Assembly (NCBI RefSeq): GCF_002091635.1
Contig: NZ_BDAC01000003.1
Coordinates: 1 to 64,000, forward strand
DNA length: 64,000 bases
Origin: Pseudomonas indica NBRC 103045
Lineage (GTDB): Bacteria; Pseudomonadota; Gammaproteobacteria; Pseudomonadales; Pseudomonadaceae
Direction of reading: 5' to 3'
Part shown: positions 1-8,277 of the stretch, in pieces
Position numbering within the stretch: the stretch's first letter is position 1
How the letters are laid out: each line of letters begins with the position of its first letter
The notes under the pieces: generated by a model
What the model was told of the DNA's origin: nothing
What the model saw: only the letters and a program-made list of their open reading frames with translations
Database searches by the model: none
Translations under genes and position numbers: made by a program

Positions 1-37
1 GATGAGCGGGTTTTTCGTTTTGGACGGAGCAGCCGGA

Positions 38-967
38 TCAGACCAGCTTTTCCAGTTCCGGGACGGCTTCGAACAGGTCAGCCACCAGGCCGTAATCCGC
101 GACCTGGAAGATCGGGGCTTCTTCGTCCTTGTTGATGGCGACGATGACCTTGGAGTCCTTCATACCGGCCAGGTGCTGGATCGCGCCGGAGATACCGACG
201 GCGATGTACAGCTGCGGCGCGACGATCTTGCCGGTCTGGCCGACCTGCATGTCGTTCGGAACGAAACCGGCGTCGACCGCGGCGCGGGAAGCGCCCACGG
301 CAGCGCCCAGCTTGTCGGCCAGCGCGTACAGGTGCTTGAAGTTCTCGCCGTTCTGCATGCCGCGGCCGCCGGAAACGACGATCTTGGCGGCAGTCAGCTC
401 GGGACGGTCGGACTTGGCCAGCTCTTCGCCGACGAAAGCGGACTTGCCGGCATCGGCCGGACCGCTCACCGCTTCGACGGCAGCGGAACCGCCTTCGGCG
501 GCAGCGGCATCGAAACCGGTGGTACGCACGGTGATCACCTTGATGGCAGCGGAAGACTGCACGGTGGCGATGGCGTTACCGGCATAGATCGGGCGCTTGA
601 AGGTATCGGCGCTCTCGACGGCGATGATCTCGGAGATCTGGTCGACGTCCAGTTGCGCGGCAACGCGCGGCAGGAAGTTTTTACCGTTGGTGGTGGCAGC
701 GGCCAGCACATGGCTGTAACCCTTGGCCAGCTCGGCGATCAGCGGAGCGACGTTTTCCGGCAGCTGGTGGGCATAGGCGGCGTTGTCGGCAACCAGAACC
801 TTGGAAACGCCGGCAACCTTGGCGGCGGCTTCGGCGGCGGCGGAGCAACCACTGCCGGCGACCAGGACGTGGATGTCACCACCGATCTTCTGCGCAGCGG
901 TCACGACGTTCAGGGTGGCAGGCGCCAGAGCGGTGTTAGTATGTTCAGCAACAACCAAGATAGTCAT
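38..967 (-). CDS. etfA: Electron transfer flavoprotein alpha subunit
   Basis: 309 aa. This is the FAD-binding subunit of the heterodimeric electron transfer flavoprotein, which takes electrons from acyl-CoA and other dehydrogenases in the cytoplasm. The C-terminal FAD domain is clear: a VSGGRGM motif near residue 200, then [19 protein letters not shown] and a closing [11 protein letters not shown] stretch. The start ATG abuts the etfB stop codon with no gap, so the two are translationally coupled. Length is normal for the family. An A-rich, GC-flanked stretch just downstream at the window edge (about 10-25) may be one arm of a terminator whose other arm is outside the window. Confidence 0.97.
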   Translation of the reverse strand: MTILVVAEHTNTALAPATLNVVTAAQKIGGDIHVLVAGSGCSAAAEAAAKVAGVSKVLVADNAAYAHQLPENVAPLIAELAKGYSHVLAAATTNGKNFLPRVAAQLDVDQISEIIAVESADTFKRPIYAGNAIATVQSSAAIKVITVRTTGFDAAAAEGGSAAVEAVSGPADAGKSAFVGEELAKSDRPELTAAKIVVSGGRGMQNGENFKHLYALADKLGAAVGASRAAVDAGFVPNDMQVGQTGKIVAPQLYIAVGISGAIQHLAGMKDSKVIVAINKDEEAPIFQVADYGLVADLFEAVPELEKLV

Positions 968-1717
968 TTAGATTACCTTCGCCTCGTTCTTCAGTTTCTC
1001 GACCAGTTCAGCCACGGACTTGACCTTGATACCGGCGCTACGGGCAGCCGGCGCTTCGACTTTCAGGGTCTTGACGGTGGAAGCGGTGGAAACACCCAGG
1101 GCATCCGGGGTGAGCACGTCCAGCGGCTTCTTCTTGGCCTTCATGATGTTCGGCAGAGACGCATAGCGCGGCTCGTTCAGACGCAGGTCGGTAGTGACGA
1201 TCGCCGGCAGGTTGAGGGCCACGGTCTGCAGGCCGCCGTCGATTTCGCGGGTGACGTTGACCTTGTCGCCAGCCACTTCCACCTTGGAGGCGAAAGTGCC
1301 CTGTGGCATGCCGGTCAGCGCACCGAGCATCTGGCCGGTCTGGTTGTTGTCGCTGTCGATGGCCTGCTTGCCCATGATCACCAGTTGCGGCTGTTCCTTC
1401 TCGACCACCGCCTTGAGCAGCTTGGCCACGGCGAGGGAGTTCAGCTCATCGTTGCACTCGACCAGGATCGCACGGTCGGCCCCCAGGGCCAGAGCGGTAC
1501 GCAGCTGCTCTTGAGCGGCATTGGGGCCGATGGAGACGACGACGATTTCGCTGGCAACGCCTTTCTCTTTCAAGCGCACCGCCTCTTCCACAGCGATTTC
1601 GCAGAAGGGGTTCATCGACATCTTGACGTTGGCGAGATCAACGCCGGAGTTGTCCGCCTTGACGCGGACCTTGACGTTGTAGTCAACCACTCGTTTGACA
1701 GCTACAAGAACCTTCAT
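968..1717 (-). CDS. etfB: Electron transfer flavoprotein beta subunit
   Basis: 249 aa. This is the AMP-binding beta subunit of ETF, partner of the downstream etfA product. It begins [19 protein letters not shown] and contains the family segments [18 protein letters not shown] and the LALGADRAI / [11 protein letters not shown] region that contacts the dehydrogenase partners and AMP. An in-frame ATG 45 nt further upstream exists, but the [10 protein letters not shown] start gives the usual length. It is the first gene of an etfBA unit that is divergent from the ETF-QO gene. Confidence 0.97.
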   Translation of the reverse strand: MKVLVAVKRVVDYNVKVRVKADNSGVDLANVKMSMNPFCEIAVEEAVRLKEKGVASEIVVVSIGPNAAQEQLRTALALGADRAILVECNDELNSLAVAKLLKAVVEKEQPQLVIMGKQAIDSDNNQTGQMLGALTGMPQGTFASKVEVAGDKVNVTREIDGGLQTVALNLPAIVTTDLRLNEPRYASLPNIMKAKKKPLDVLTPDALGVSTASTVKTLKVEAPAARSAGIKVKSVAELVEKLKNEAKVI

Positions 1718-1919
1718 GGATTCCTCGTTACTCTCCGGTGAATAAGAATGTCGCCAAGGCAAGCCTGGCCAGTGATGCAGGTCGGCCGGAACCGACTGTC
1801 AGCCTAGACGGCAAGCGCAAAACCGCCCGTATCTTGACCGTAACGCCCATTTGGGTCAATACGGCAAAATACCTCGCTATAAGCCTCGGAGCCTGATTCT
1901 ATCAGGGCTCCACGAAATT

Positions 1920-1933
1920 CAAACAAACGTTTG
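1920..1933. promoter_or_regulatory. PsrA-type operator upstream of ETF-QO
   Basis: CAAAC-AAAC-GTTTG matches the published PsrA consensus (G/C)AAAC-N2-4-GTTT(G/C) exactly. It ends 2 nt before the -35 hexamer of the ETF-QO promoter. PsrA itself is encoded at 56680-57387, and PsrA control of beta-oxidation genes is known in P. aeruginosa. Binding here is inferred from the sequence only. Confidence 0.75.
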
Positions 1934-1935
1934 TA

Positions 1936-1964
1936 TTGGACCCGACAAAGGGTGTAGATATAAT
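1936..1964 (+). promoter_or_regulatory. Sigma-70 promoter of the ETF-QO gene
   Basis: The -35 is TTGGAC (1936-1941) and the -10 is a perfect TATAAT (1959-1964), separated by 17 nt. The predicted start near 1971 gives a leader of about 70 nt. The PsrA-type operator lies directly upstream. Confidence 0.75.
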
Positions 1965-2041
1965 GCCCCGCAGCTCAGGTCAGGCAATGATCATAGCCTT
2001 CCCCCTATAACATCAAGAGTGCCTCGAGTAGGAGATAGCCT

Positions 2042-3697
2042 GTGGAACGCGAATACATGGAATTCGACGTCGTCATCGTCGGCGCCGGCCCTGCCGGTCT
2101 GTCCGCCGCCTGCCGACTGAAGCAGAAGGCCGCCGAAGCTGGTCAGGAGATCAGCGTCTGTGTGGTCGAGAAGGGTTCCGAAGTCGGCGCCCACATTCTC
2201 TCCGGTGCCGTTTTCGAGCCACGAGCCCTGAATGAACTCTTCCCCGACTGGAAAGACCTCGGCGCCCCGCTGAACACACCGGTCAAGCGTGACGACATCT
2301 ATCTGTTCAAGAGCGCCGAAACCGCCAGCAAGATTCCGAACTTCTTTGTGCCCAAGACCATGCACAACGAAGGCAACTACATCATCTCCCTGGGCAACCT
2401 GTGCCGCTGGCTGGCCCAGCAGGCCGAAGGCCTGGGTGTCGAGATCTACCCGGGCTTCGCCGCCCAGGAAGCCCTGATCGACGAAAACGGCGTGGTTCGC
2501 GGCATCATCACCGGTGATCTCGGCGTCGATCGCGAAGGCAATCCGAAGGAAGGCTACTACACCCCCGGCATGGAGCTGCGCGGCAAATATACCCTGTTCG
2601 CCGAAGGTTGCCGCGGCCATATCGGCAAGCAACTGATCAAGCGCTACAACCTGGCGTCGGAAGCCGATGCCCAGCACTACGGCATCGGCATCAAGGAACT
2701 GTGGGAAGTCGACCCGGCCAAGCACGAGCAGGGCCTGGTGGTGCACACCGCCGGCTGGCCGCTGGACGATGAGAACATGGGCGGCTCCTTCCTTTATCAC
2801 CTGGAAAACAACCAGGTGGTCGTGGGCCTGATCGTCGACCTGTCCTACAGCAACCCGCATCTGTCGCCGTTCGACGAGTTCCAGCGCTACAAGCACCACC
2901 CGGTGATCAAGCAGTATCTCGAAGGCGGCAAGCGCATCAGCTATGGCGCCCGCGCGATCTGCAAGGGCGGCCTGAACTCGCTGCCGAAGATGGTTTTCCC
3001 CGGTGGCGCGCTGATCGGTTGTGACCTGGGCACGCTGAACTTCGCCAAGATCAAAGGCAGCCATACGGCGATGAAATCCGGCATGCTCGCTGCCGAAGCC
3101 ATCGCCGAAGCCCTGGCAGCCGGCCGTGAAGGCGGTGACGAGCTGACCAACTATGTCGACGCCTTCAAGGGCAGTTGGCTGTACGACGAACTGTTCCGCA
3201 GCCGCAACTTCGGCCCGGCACTGCACAAGTACGGTGCGCTGATGGGCGGAGCGTTCAACTTCATCGACCAGAACATCTTCGGCGGCAAGATCCCGGTCAC
3301 GCTGCATGACACCAAGCCGGATCACGCCTGCCTGAAACCGGCAGCGGAATCGACCAAGATCGAATACCCGAAGCCGGACGGCAAGATCAGCTTCGACAAA
3401 CTGTCCTCGGTGTTCCTCTCCAACACCAACCACGAAGAGGAACAGCCCTGCCACCTGAAGCTGACCGACCCAAGCATTCCGCTGACCAAGAACCTGCCGC
3501 TGTATGACGAGCCGGCTCAGCGCTACTGCCCAGCCGGCGTCTACGAAGTGGTCACCCAGGAAAACGGCGAGAAGAAGTTCCAGATCAACGCGCAGAACTG
3601 CGTGCACTGCAAGACCTGCGACATCAAGGACCCGGCCCAGAACATTACCTGGGTTGCGCCGGAAGGCACCGGCGGTCCGAACTACCCCAACATGTAA
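2042..3697 (+). CDS. Electron transfer flavoprotein-ubiquinone oxidoreductase (ETF-QO)
   Basis: 551 aa. This membrane-associated flavoprotein oxidises reduced ETF and passes the electrons to ubiquinone. An N-terminal FAD-binding GAGPAGLSAA motif lies at about residues 12-21, and the C-terminal 4Fe-4S module uses the cysteines of YCPAGVYEV and NCVHCKTCDIKDP, as in the family. Start: GTG at 2042 with AGGAGA 6 nt upstream. An ATG 15 nt downstream is a weaker alternative because it has no well-placed ribosome site. It faces away from etfBA, its functional partners. A PsrA-type box at its promoter suggests repression lifted by long-chain fatty acids. Confidence 0.96.
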   Translation: MEREYMEFDVVIVGAGPAGLSAACRLKQKAAEAGQEISVCVVEKGSEVGAHILSGAVFEPRALNELFPDWKDLGAPLNTPVKRDDIYLFKSAETASKIPNFFVPKTMHNEGNYIISLGNLCRWLAQQAEGLGVEIYPGFAAQEALIDENGVVRGIITGDLGVDREGNPKEGYYTPGMELRGKYTLFAEGCRGHIGKQLIKRYNLASEADAQHYGIGIKELWEVDPAKHEQGLVVHTAGWPLDDENMGGSFLYHLENNQVVVGLIVDLSYSNPHLSPFDEFQRYKHHPVIKQYLEGGKRISYGARAICKGGLNSLPKMVFPGGALIGCDLGTLNFAKIKGSHTAMKSGMLAAEAIAEALAAGREGGDELTNYVDAFKGSWLYDELFRSRNFGPALHKYGALMGGAFNFIDQNIFGGKIPVTLHDTKPDHACLKPAAESTKIEYPKPDGKISFDKLSSVFLSNTNHEEEQPCHLKLTDPSIPLTKNLPLYDEPAQRYCPAGVYEVVTQENGEKKFQINAQNCVHCKTCDIKDPAQNITWVAPEGTGGPNYPNM

Positions 3698-3704
3698 GAA
3701 AGAA

Positions 3705-3727
3705 AAGGCTCCTTCGGGAGCCTTTTT
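3705..3727 (+). terminator. Intrinsic terminator of the ETF-QO gene
   Basis: An 8-bp stem AAGGCTCC / GGAGCCTT with a TTCG tetraloop is followed by a T tract. It starts 7 nt after the stop codon and may also serve the convergent DUF1285 gene, since the stem is A-rich on its left side. Confidence 0.9.
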
Positions 3728-3739
3728 CATGTCCGGGCG

Positions 3740-4309
3740 TCACTCATCCTGCGGCCCGATGGGGAAAAACTGTCCCCCGCTCCAGATACCCAGCCAAGTG
3801 CGGCCATCCATTTCCCGTGGCACAGCCAATTCCACCAACTGGTAGAACACATTCCGGTGAATCAGCGCCTCCAGATTGGCGCGCACATGCACATACGGCG
3901 CAGGTTCCTGAGTCTCGGCATCCAGGGCGACTCGGATCGGGTGCTCGCCTCCCGCCTCCACTTCGTCCTCGACATTGGTGACGAAGCGCAACACCTGACG
4001 CTCCCCCTGCCCCTCGACGTCGACGCTCACAGCCACGAATGGCGCATCGTCCACCTTGATACCCACCTTCTCTACAGGCGTCACCAGAAAGTAATCGTCG
4101 CCATCGCGCCGAATGATGGTGGAGAACAGGCGCACCATCGGCTTTCGCCCGATCGGCGTTCCCATGTAATACCAAGTGCCGTCACGAGCGATACGCATAT
4201 CGATATCGCCACAGAAATCGGGATTCCACAGATGTACCGGTGGCAAGCCCTTCTTTTCGGTCTTGGGAATCTGAGCGAGCAGGTCGCTCGCCTTGCCGGA
4301 ATCGGACAT
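3740..4309 (-). CDS. DUF1285 family protein of unknown function
   Basis: 189 aa, cytoplasmic, with no signal peptide or membrane segment. The sequence resembles the DUF1285 family: a central [20 protein letters not shown] segment (around residues 46-65) and a later [25 protein letters not shown] segment. No catalytic motif is visible and the role is unknown. It is the second gene of a pair with the lipoprotein gene upstream (13-nt gap) and is convergent with ETF-QO. The same neighbour pair follows ETF-QO in P. aeruginosa as I recall, so this is a conserved but uncharacterised locus. Confidence 0.85.
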   Translation of the reverse strand: MSDSGKASDLLAQIPKTEKKGLPPVHLWNPDFCGDIDMRIARDGTWYYMGTPIGRKPMVRLFSTIIRRDGDDYFLVTPVEKVGIKVDDAPFVAVSVDVEGQGERQVLRFVTNVEDEVEAGGEHPIRVALDAETQEPAPYVHVRANLEALIHRNVFYQLVELAVPREMDGRTWLGIWSGGQFFPIGPQDE

Positions 4310-4322
4310 GTTTGGGTTCTCC

Positions 4323-4925
4323 TTAACGGCTCAAGCCGAGCAAACTCCGAGCATAGTCACGCAGCGGCGGGCCCAGCAGGTCTTCCGGCTTGGCGTCATA
4401 GAGCGTCAGTAAACCGCCGCGGCTGCGAATGCGCGCAGTATCCACCAGATAGCGGGTGTTGGTTTCCACCAGCATCAATTGGATCACCCCACGGTCGGTG
4501 CCGAGACGATCCAGGGCCTCTTGGTCTTCCCACTCCTCCCAGGTTCCGATGCGGTCGTCGGCACTGGCGAACCGGCAGTAGAGAAGATAATGGGCACCTG
4601 CGGACCGCGCCTGCCCCATCGCCTCCTCCAGCCCGACCGGTGCCTTCGCGCGGCGAATCATGGGGAAATACTCCACGAAACCGTTGAAGGCCTCTTCGGC
4701 CACGACGTTGGGTCGCGGATAGGCCTTGCCGGGCGGCACGAAATGGCCCTGCGCGATGTAGATGAAAGAGTCGGGCTGCAAGCGCAGATTGTTGATCCGG
4801 CGAGTCTCGCTATGATCGAGGAGCCCCGCATCACCCAAGTGATAACGGGTACCCTCGGCAAGATCGCTGACACTCATGCAGCCCGCCAAGGCAGAAAAGA
4901 CCAGCAATAGAATCAGACTTCGCAT
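4323..4925 (-). CDS. DUF4823 family outer-membrane-type lipoprotein
   Basis: 200 aa. The N-terminus is a lipoprotein signal peptide ending in the lipobox LAGC (Cys16), so the mature protein should be lipid-anchored in the envelope. The body resembles DUF4823 proteins: a [16 protein letters not shown] segment around residues 110-125 and a [21 protein letters not shown] strand-rich segment. The residue after the Cys is Met, not Asp, so there is no inner-membrane retention signal of the E. coli type. Function is unknown. It lies 13 nt upstream of the DUF1285 gene and is probably cotranscribed with it. Confidence 0.83.
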   Translation of the reverse strand: MRSLILLLVFSALAGCMSVSDLAEGTRYHLGDAGLLDHSETRRINNLRLQPDSFIYIAQGHFVPPGKAYPRPNVVAEEAFNGFVEYFPMIRRAKAPVGLEEAMGQARSAGAHYLLYCRFASADDRIGTWEEWEDQEALDRLGTDRGVIQLMLVETNTRYLVDTARIRSRGGLLTLYDAKPEDLLGPPLRDYARSLLGLSR

Positions 4926-5136
4926 CGAACACTCCTGTGCCGGCGACGGAAAACCGGCAGACAGACGCCAGATGCAGCATCCGCGCCATCAGAGCCCACA
5001 CTGCCATGTGCACCGGCTCCAACCGTTGACAGTCGAGAGGACCAGCGAACGCGCCTCGCACGGAGAACGGAATACCGGCTCGATATAGCGAATGAGAAAT
5101 CGGCCATCGTTTTCTGTAAGTAAAGAAGCGATGTGC

Positions 5137-6105
5137 TCAGCCACCGATGATCTTCATCACCGTGACGCCACCGGAGAATGCCAGGTCCTGCTTATCCGCC
5201 AGCGCCCTGACCAGAAGCCGCTGCAATGCCGGAAGCGCCTGGTGGCGCGGCTTATCGAGCAGATCGCCGATGTAGTGACGATTGCTGGAAGACAGACACC
5301 CATGCAGCCAGCCGGTGGAGGACAGGCGCAGACGCGAACAGGTACGGCAGAAAGGCACGCTCTCGTTGGCAATCACGCCGAAAAAGCCGCCTTCGGGAAT
5401 TTCATAGCGCAAGGCCGTGGCATCCAGCGGCGCCTCAGCCTGCTGATAGACGTAACGCTCACCGATCAGCTCGAGCAACTCGCCCATACCGACGAACTGC
5501 TGGTTGAACGCGCTGGGATCGCGGGCCAGGTGCCCCATGCGCATCAGCTCGATGAAACGCAGCTCGAACCCTCGCTCCAGGCAGTAGTCCAGCAACGGCA
5601 GTACCTGATCGAGGTTCTTGCCGCGCAGCGGCACCATGTTCAGTTTGATTTTCAGTCCGGCGGCACGCGCCTGCTCGAGGCCATCGAGAACCGTCGCCAG
5701 ATCGCCGCCACGTGCGATATGGCGGAACGCCTCGGCATCCAGTGTATCCAGGGATACGTTCAGGCGACGGATGCCGGCCTCCAGCAATAAGGGAAGCTTG
5801 CGCGTCAGCAGCTGGCCGTTGGTGGTCAGGCTGATGTCCGACAGCCCCAGCGTGCCGACCGCGCGCATGAAAGGTTCAAGCTTGGGGCTTACCAGCGGCT
5901 CACCACCCGTGATACGCAGGCGCTCGATCCCCGCTGCCTCGATCAGATAGGCGACCCCGCGAATCAAGGCTTCGGCAGAAAGTTCGTCCTGCGCGGCAAC
6001 CAGACGCTTGCCGTCCGGCACGCAATAGGTACATGCATAGTTGCAAGCGGCGGTCAGGCTGATCCGCAGGTTGCGGAAACGCCTGCCCTGGCGATCGACG
6101 ATCAT
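5137..6105 (-). CDS. moaA: GTP 3',8-cyclase (molybdenum cofactor biosynthesis MoaA)
   Basis: 322 aa. Radical SAM enzyme that, with MoaC, turns GTP into cyclic pyranopterin monophosphate in the first step of molybdopterin synthesis. The N-terminal SAM cluster is C21-x3-C25-x2-C28, followed by the SAM-binding TGGEPL. The C-terminal 4Fe-4S motif is CRTC-x13-C near residues 257-274. The protein ends in the conserved double glycine (KIIGG) needed for catalysis, so it looks complete and functional. No other molybdopterin gene is nearby: its neighbours are a lipoprotein gene and a TetR regulator. It may be one of several moaA copies, as pseudomonads often carry more than one. Confidence 0.94.
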   Translation of the reverse strand: MIVDRQGRRFRNLRISLTAACNYACTYCVPDGKRLVAAQDELSAEALIRGVAYLIEAAGIERLRITGGEPLVSPKLEPFMRAVGTLGLSDISLTTNGQLLTRKLPLLLEAGIRRLNVSLDTLDAEAFRHIARGGDLATVLDGLEQARAAGLKIKLNMVPLRGKNLDQVLPLLDYCLERGFELRFIELMRMGHLARDPSAFNQQFVGMGELLELIGERYVYQQAEAPLDATALRYEIPEGGFFGVIANESVPFCRTCSRLRLSSTGWLHGCLSSSNRHYIGDLLDKPRHQALPALQRLLVRALADKQDLAFSGGVTVMKIIGG

Positions 6106-6190
6106 GGACGACTCCGGAGGCTGATGTTCCCGAGTATATCCCTCGACTTACCGGCCCGCATGCCTGGCAGCGCCATTCAGGCGCTGAATA

Positions 6191-6832
6191 TCAGCCAGCC
6201 GCTGGATGTTCTCCATCGCGCCGACGCTTGTTGCCCATGCGCACTCCAATGTCCATGAGGAACTGGAAGAAACCTTCCTGATCCTCCAGAACTTCGCGCC
6301 AGAACGGCGAGTGGTACAGCGCCACGGCACCATGGACCAAAGCCCAGGCGGCACAGTAGTGGAAGTACGGCGGCACGTCCTCCAGCTTACCTTCGGCGAT
6401 GCGGCCTTCGATCAGCTGGGTCAGTCGCTCGAAGTTCGAGGCGCGGATCCGGTGCAATTGCTCCACCATCTCCGGAACCTGGTTACCCTTGACCACCTTC
6501 TCTTCCAGGCGATCGAACAGCCGATAGCGCTGCGGGTCACGCATGCGGAACTCGAAGTAGGCGCGTGACAGAGCCTCCTTGTCCTTGGCGACGTTCTCCG
6601 AGTGGAAAAGCTCGTTCAAATCCCGCTCGTAGTCGAGCATCAGGCGCAGGTAGATCTCCGCCTTGGACTTGAAGTGCTTGTAGATGGTGCCTTTGCCGAT
6701 ACCGACGGCGTCGGCGATCATCTCCACGGTCACACTGTCCTCTCCTTGCTCGAGGAACAGTTTCAACGCGGTGTCGAGAATTTCCTGTTCGCGACGACGA
6801 AACTCACGGACCTTACGGGGTTCTTTCTGCAT
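6191..6832 (-). CDS. TetR family transcriptional regulator
   Basis: 213 aa. The N-terminal TetR helix-turn-helix covers roughly residues 14-60: REQEILDTALKLFLEQGEDSVTVEMIADAVGIGKGTIYKHFKSKAEIYLRL. The C-terminal ligand-binding and dimerisation half (ERFDRLEEKVVKGNQ through the tryptophan-rich end) gives no clue to the ligand. It is divergent from the class V aminotransferase gene with only 75 bp between the starts. That arrangement makes the aminotransferase gene a natural candidate target, though I could not find a convincing palindrome in the gap. Confidence 0.9.
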   Translation of the reverse strand: MQKEPRKVREFRRREQEILDTALKLFLEQGEDSVTVEMIADAVGIGKGTIYKHFKSKAEIYLRLMLDYERDLNELFHSENVAKDKEALSRAYFEFRMRDPQRYRLFDRLEEKVVKGNQVPEMVEQLHRIRASNFERLTQLIEGRIAEGKLEDVPPYFHYCAAWALVHGAVALYHSPFWREVLEDQEGFFQFLMDIGVRMGNKRRRDGEHPAAG

Positions 6833-6907
6833 AAAGAGACTGAAGGGTCAAAACTCGAAGCCGCGTATTATGCCTAAATAGCAGGAAATTGCACGGAACA
6901 ACCAATC

Positions 6908-8041
6908 ATGTACGGCTTTCAAGACGAATTTCCGCAAGCTCATGGACTGCGCTATCTGAACCATGCCGCTGTCGCACCCTGGCCGAAACGCGCGACCCTG
7001 GCGGTTACAGCCTTCGCCGAAGAGAACGCACGCCTGGGCGCACGTGATTATCCAGACTGGCTGCAGACCGAGCGACGACTACGCGAACGCCTCAAGCACC
7101 TGCTCAATGCACCCAGCACCGCAGATATTGCGCTGGTCAAGAATACATCAGAAGCGCTGTCTTTCGTTGCCTTCGGTCTCGACTGGCGATTCGGTGACGA
7201 AATCGTCATCAGCGACGAAGAATTCCCCTCCAACCGGGTGGTATGGGAGGCGCTGAAGCCACGCGGGGTCGTGGTGAAGCAGATCGGCCTCCAAGGATCG
7301 GACCCGGAGGGGGATCTGCTTGCCGCCTGCGGCCCACGAACCCGGCTGCTATCGATCAGCTCCGTGCAGTACGCCAGCGGCCTGCGCCTGGATATCGAAC
7401 GACTCGGCCATGCATGCCGGACCCGGGGCGTGCTGTTTTGCGTCGATGCTATCCAGCATCTCGGCGCCCTGCCCTTCGACGCCCAGGCATGCGACTGTGC
7501 TTTCGCCATGGCCGACGGCCACAAATGGATGCTCGGGCCGGAAGGACTTGGCGTCTTCTATTGCCGCAGCGACATGCGGGAACAACTGACGCTGCACGAG
7601 TACGGTTGGCACATGCTGGAACACGCCGGCGATTACGATCGCAGCGATTGGCAGCCCGCACGAACGGCAAGACGCTTCGAATGCGGCAGCCCCAACATGC
7701 TCGGAGCCATGGCGCTGGAGGCGAGCCTCTCGCTGCTCGAAGAGGTTGGAATGGATGCCGTGGGCCTTGCGCTGGCGGACCGGGTCCAACGGCTGTATGA
7801 CGGGTTGACGAACATTGTCGGCGTGAGCCTGCACAGCCCGAGCGATCCGGCCCGACGCGCCGGCATCCTGACGTTCAGCCTGGACGGCTGGGATAACCAA
7901 GCGCTGTTCGAACGCCTCAAGGCTGAACAGGTCATCTGCGCCCAGCGCGGAGGAGGTATTCGCCTTTCCCCACACTTCTATACCGAAGCCCAGGTGATCG
8001 AAGAAACGCTGGCACTCCTGCATAGACTGGCCAACGCCTGA
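6908..8041 (+). CDS. Class V PLP-dependent aminotransferase (isopenicillin N epimerase / cysteine desulfurase-like)
   Basis: 377 aa. The fold is fold-type I PLP enzyme. The PLP Schiff-base lysine is Lys206 in the motif DGHKWMLGPEGLG, preceded by the cofactor-binding aspartate in FCVDAIQHLG (about residue 180). It belongs with the class V group that includes isopenicillin N epimerase-like and cysteine desulfurase-like enzymes. No active-site cysteine loop typical of IscS/SufS is evident, so desulfurase activity is doubtful and the substrate is unknown. It stands alone, divergent from a TetR gene and upstream of the RgsA-like RNA. Confidence 0.88.
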   Translation: MYGFQDEFPQAHGLRYLNHAAVAPWPKRATLAVTAFAEENARLGARDYPDWLQTERRLRERLKHLLNAPSTADIALVKNTSEALSFVAFGLDWRFGDEIVISDEEFPSNRVVWEALKPRGVVVKQIGLQGSDPEGDLLAACGPRTRLLSISSVQYASGLRLDIERLGHACRTRGVLFCVDAIQHLGALPFDAQACDCAFAMADGHKWMLGPEGLGVFYCRSDMREQLTLHEYGWHMLEHAGDYDRSDWQPARTARRFECGSPNMLGAMALEASLSLLEEVGMDAVGLALADRVQRLYDGLTNIVGVSLHSPSDPARRAGILTFSLDGWDNQALFERLKAEQVICAQRGGGIRLSPHFYTEAQVIEETLALLHRLANA

Positions 8042-8118
8042 ATCTCAGCAGGGACGGGGGTATTCCAAATCTGTTTAAAAAATGAGCGAAACCAATCTGG
8101 ACGTTCGGGAATCTTCGC

Positions 8119-8126
8119 CAATACTT
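8119..8126 (+). promoter_or_regulatory. Sigma-S-like -10 element of the RgsA-type RNA
   Basis: CAATACTT resembles the RpoS -10 consensus CTATACTT with one mismatch. A start about 6 nt downstream would give an RNA of about 120 nt ending at the terminator. RgsA in P. aeruginosa is known to need RpoS. No clear -35 hexamer is seen, which is common for RpoS promoters. Confidence 0.5.
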
Positions 8127-8131
8127 CAAGG

Positions 8132-8252
8132 TACTGGTGCGCGGTATCTCCCCCCAAGTGCCCCGCCAGTCAAGGTACCGTGGATCGCGTACCTTTGTTT
8201 TACTCCTAATGGTCTTAACCCGGATTCATCCCCCAGAACCCGGGTTTTTTTT
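8132..8252 (+). ncRNA. rgsA: RgsA (P16) small regulatory RNA
   Basis: The gene lies between the class V aminotransferase gene and tatD. As I remember, RgsA (P16), a roughly 120-nt RpoS- and Gac-linked Hfq-type RNA, sits just upstream of tatD in P. aeruginosa. The 5' end is set from the sigma-S-like -10, and the 3' end from a strong terminator with eight T residues. An internal hairpin pairs CAAGGTAC (8171-8178) with GTACCTTTG (8189-8197). Positions 8191-8212 are nearly complementary to the acpP ribosome binding site (14618-14638). Identification rests on position, size, promoter and terminator. A covariance search would settle it. Confidence 0.75.
8217..8252 (+). terminator. Intrinsic terminator of the RgsA-type RNA
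   Basis: The stem AACCCGG (8217-8223) / CCGGGTT (8240-8246) with a 16-nt loop runs into eight consecutive T residues (8245-8252). It points rightward, toward the convergent tatD end. Confidence 0.88.
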
Positions 8253-8277
8253 GCGTATGCGCCTGGCTTGACCTGTG

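Noticed and set aside
2-1741. Long plus-strand reading frame of 579 codons over etfAB
   Set aside because: It is the antisense shadow of etfA/etfB in GC-rich DNA. The minus-strand products are clear ETF subunits and the shadow has biased low-complexity composition.
4985-5142. GTG-initiated 51-codon minus-strand frame after moaA
   Set aside because: It begins inside the moaA stop region and its codon use is not typical. Some stretches look protein-like, but I could not support a gene.
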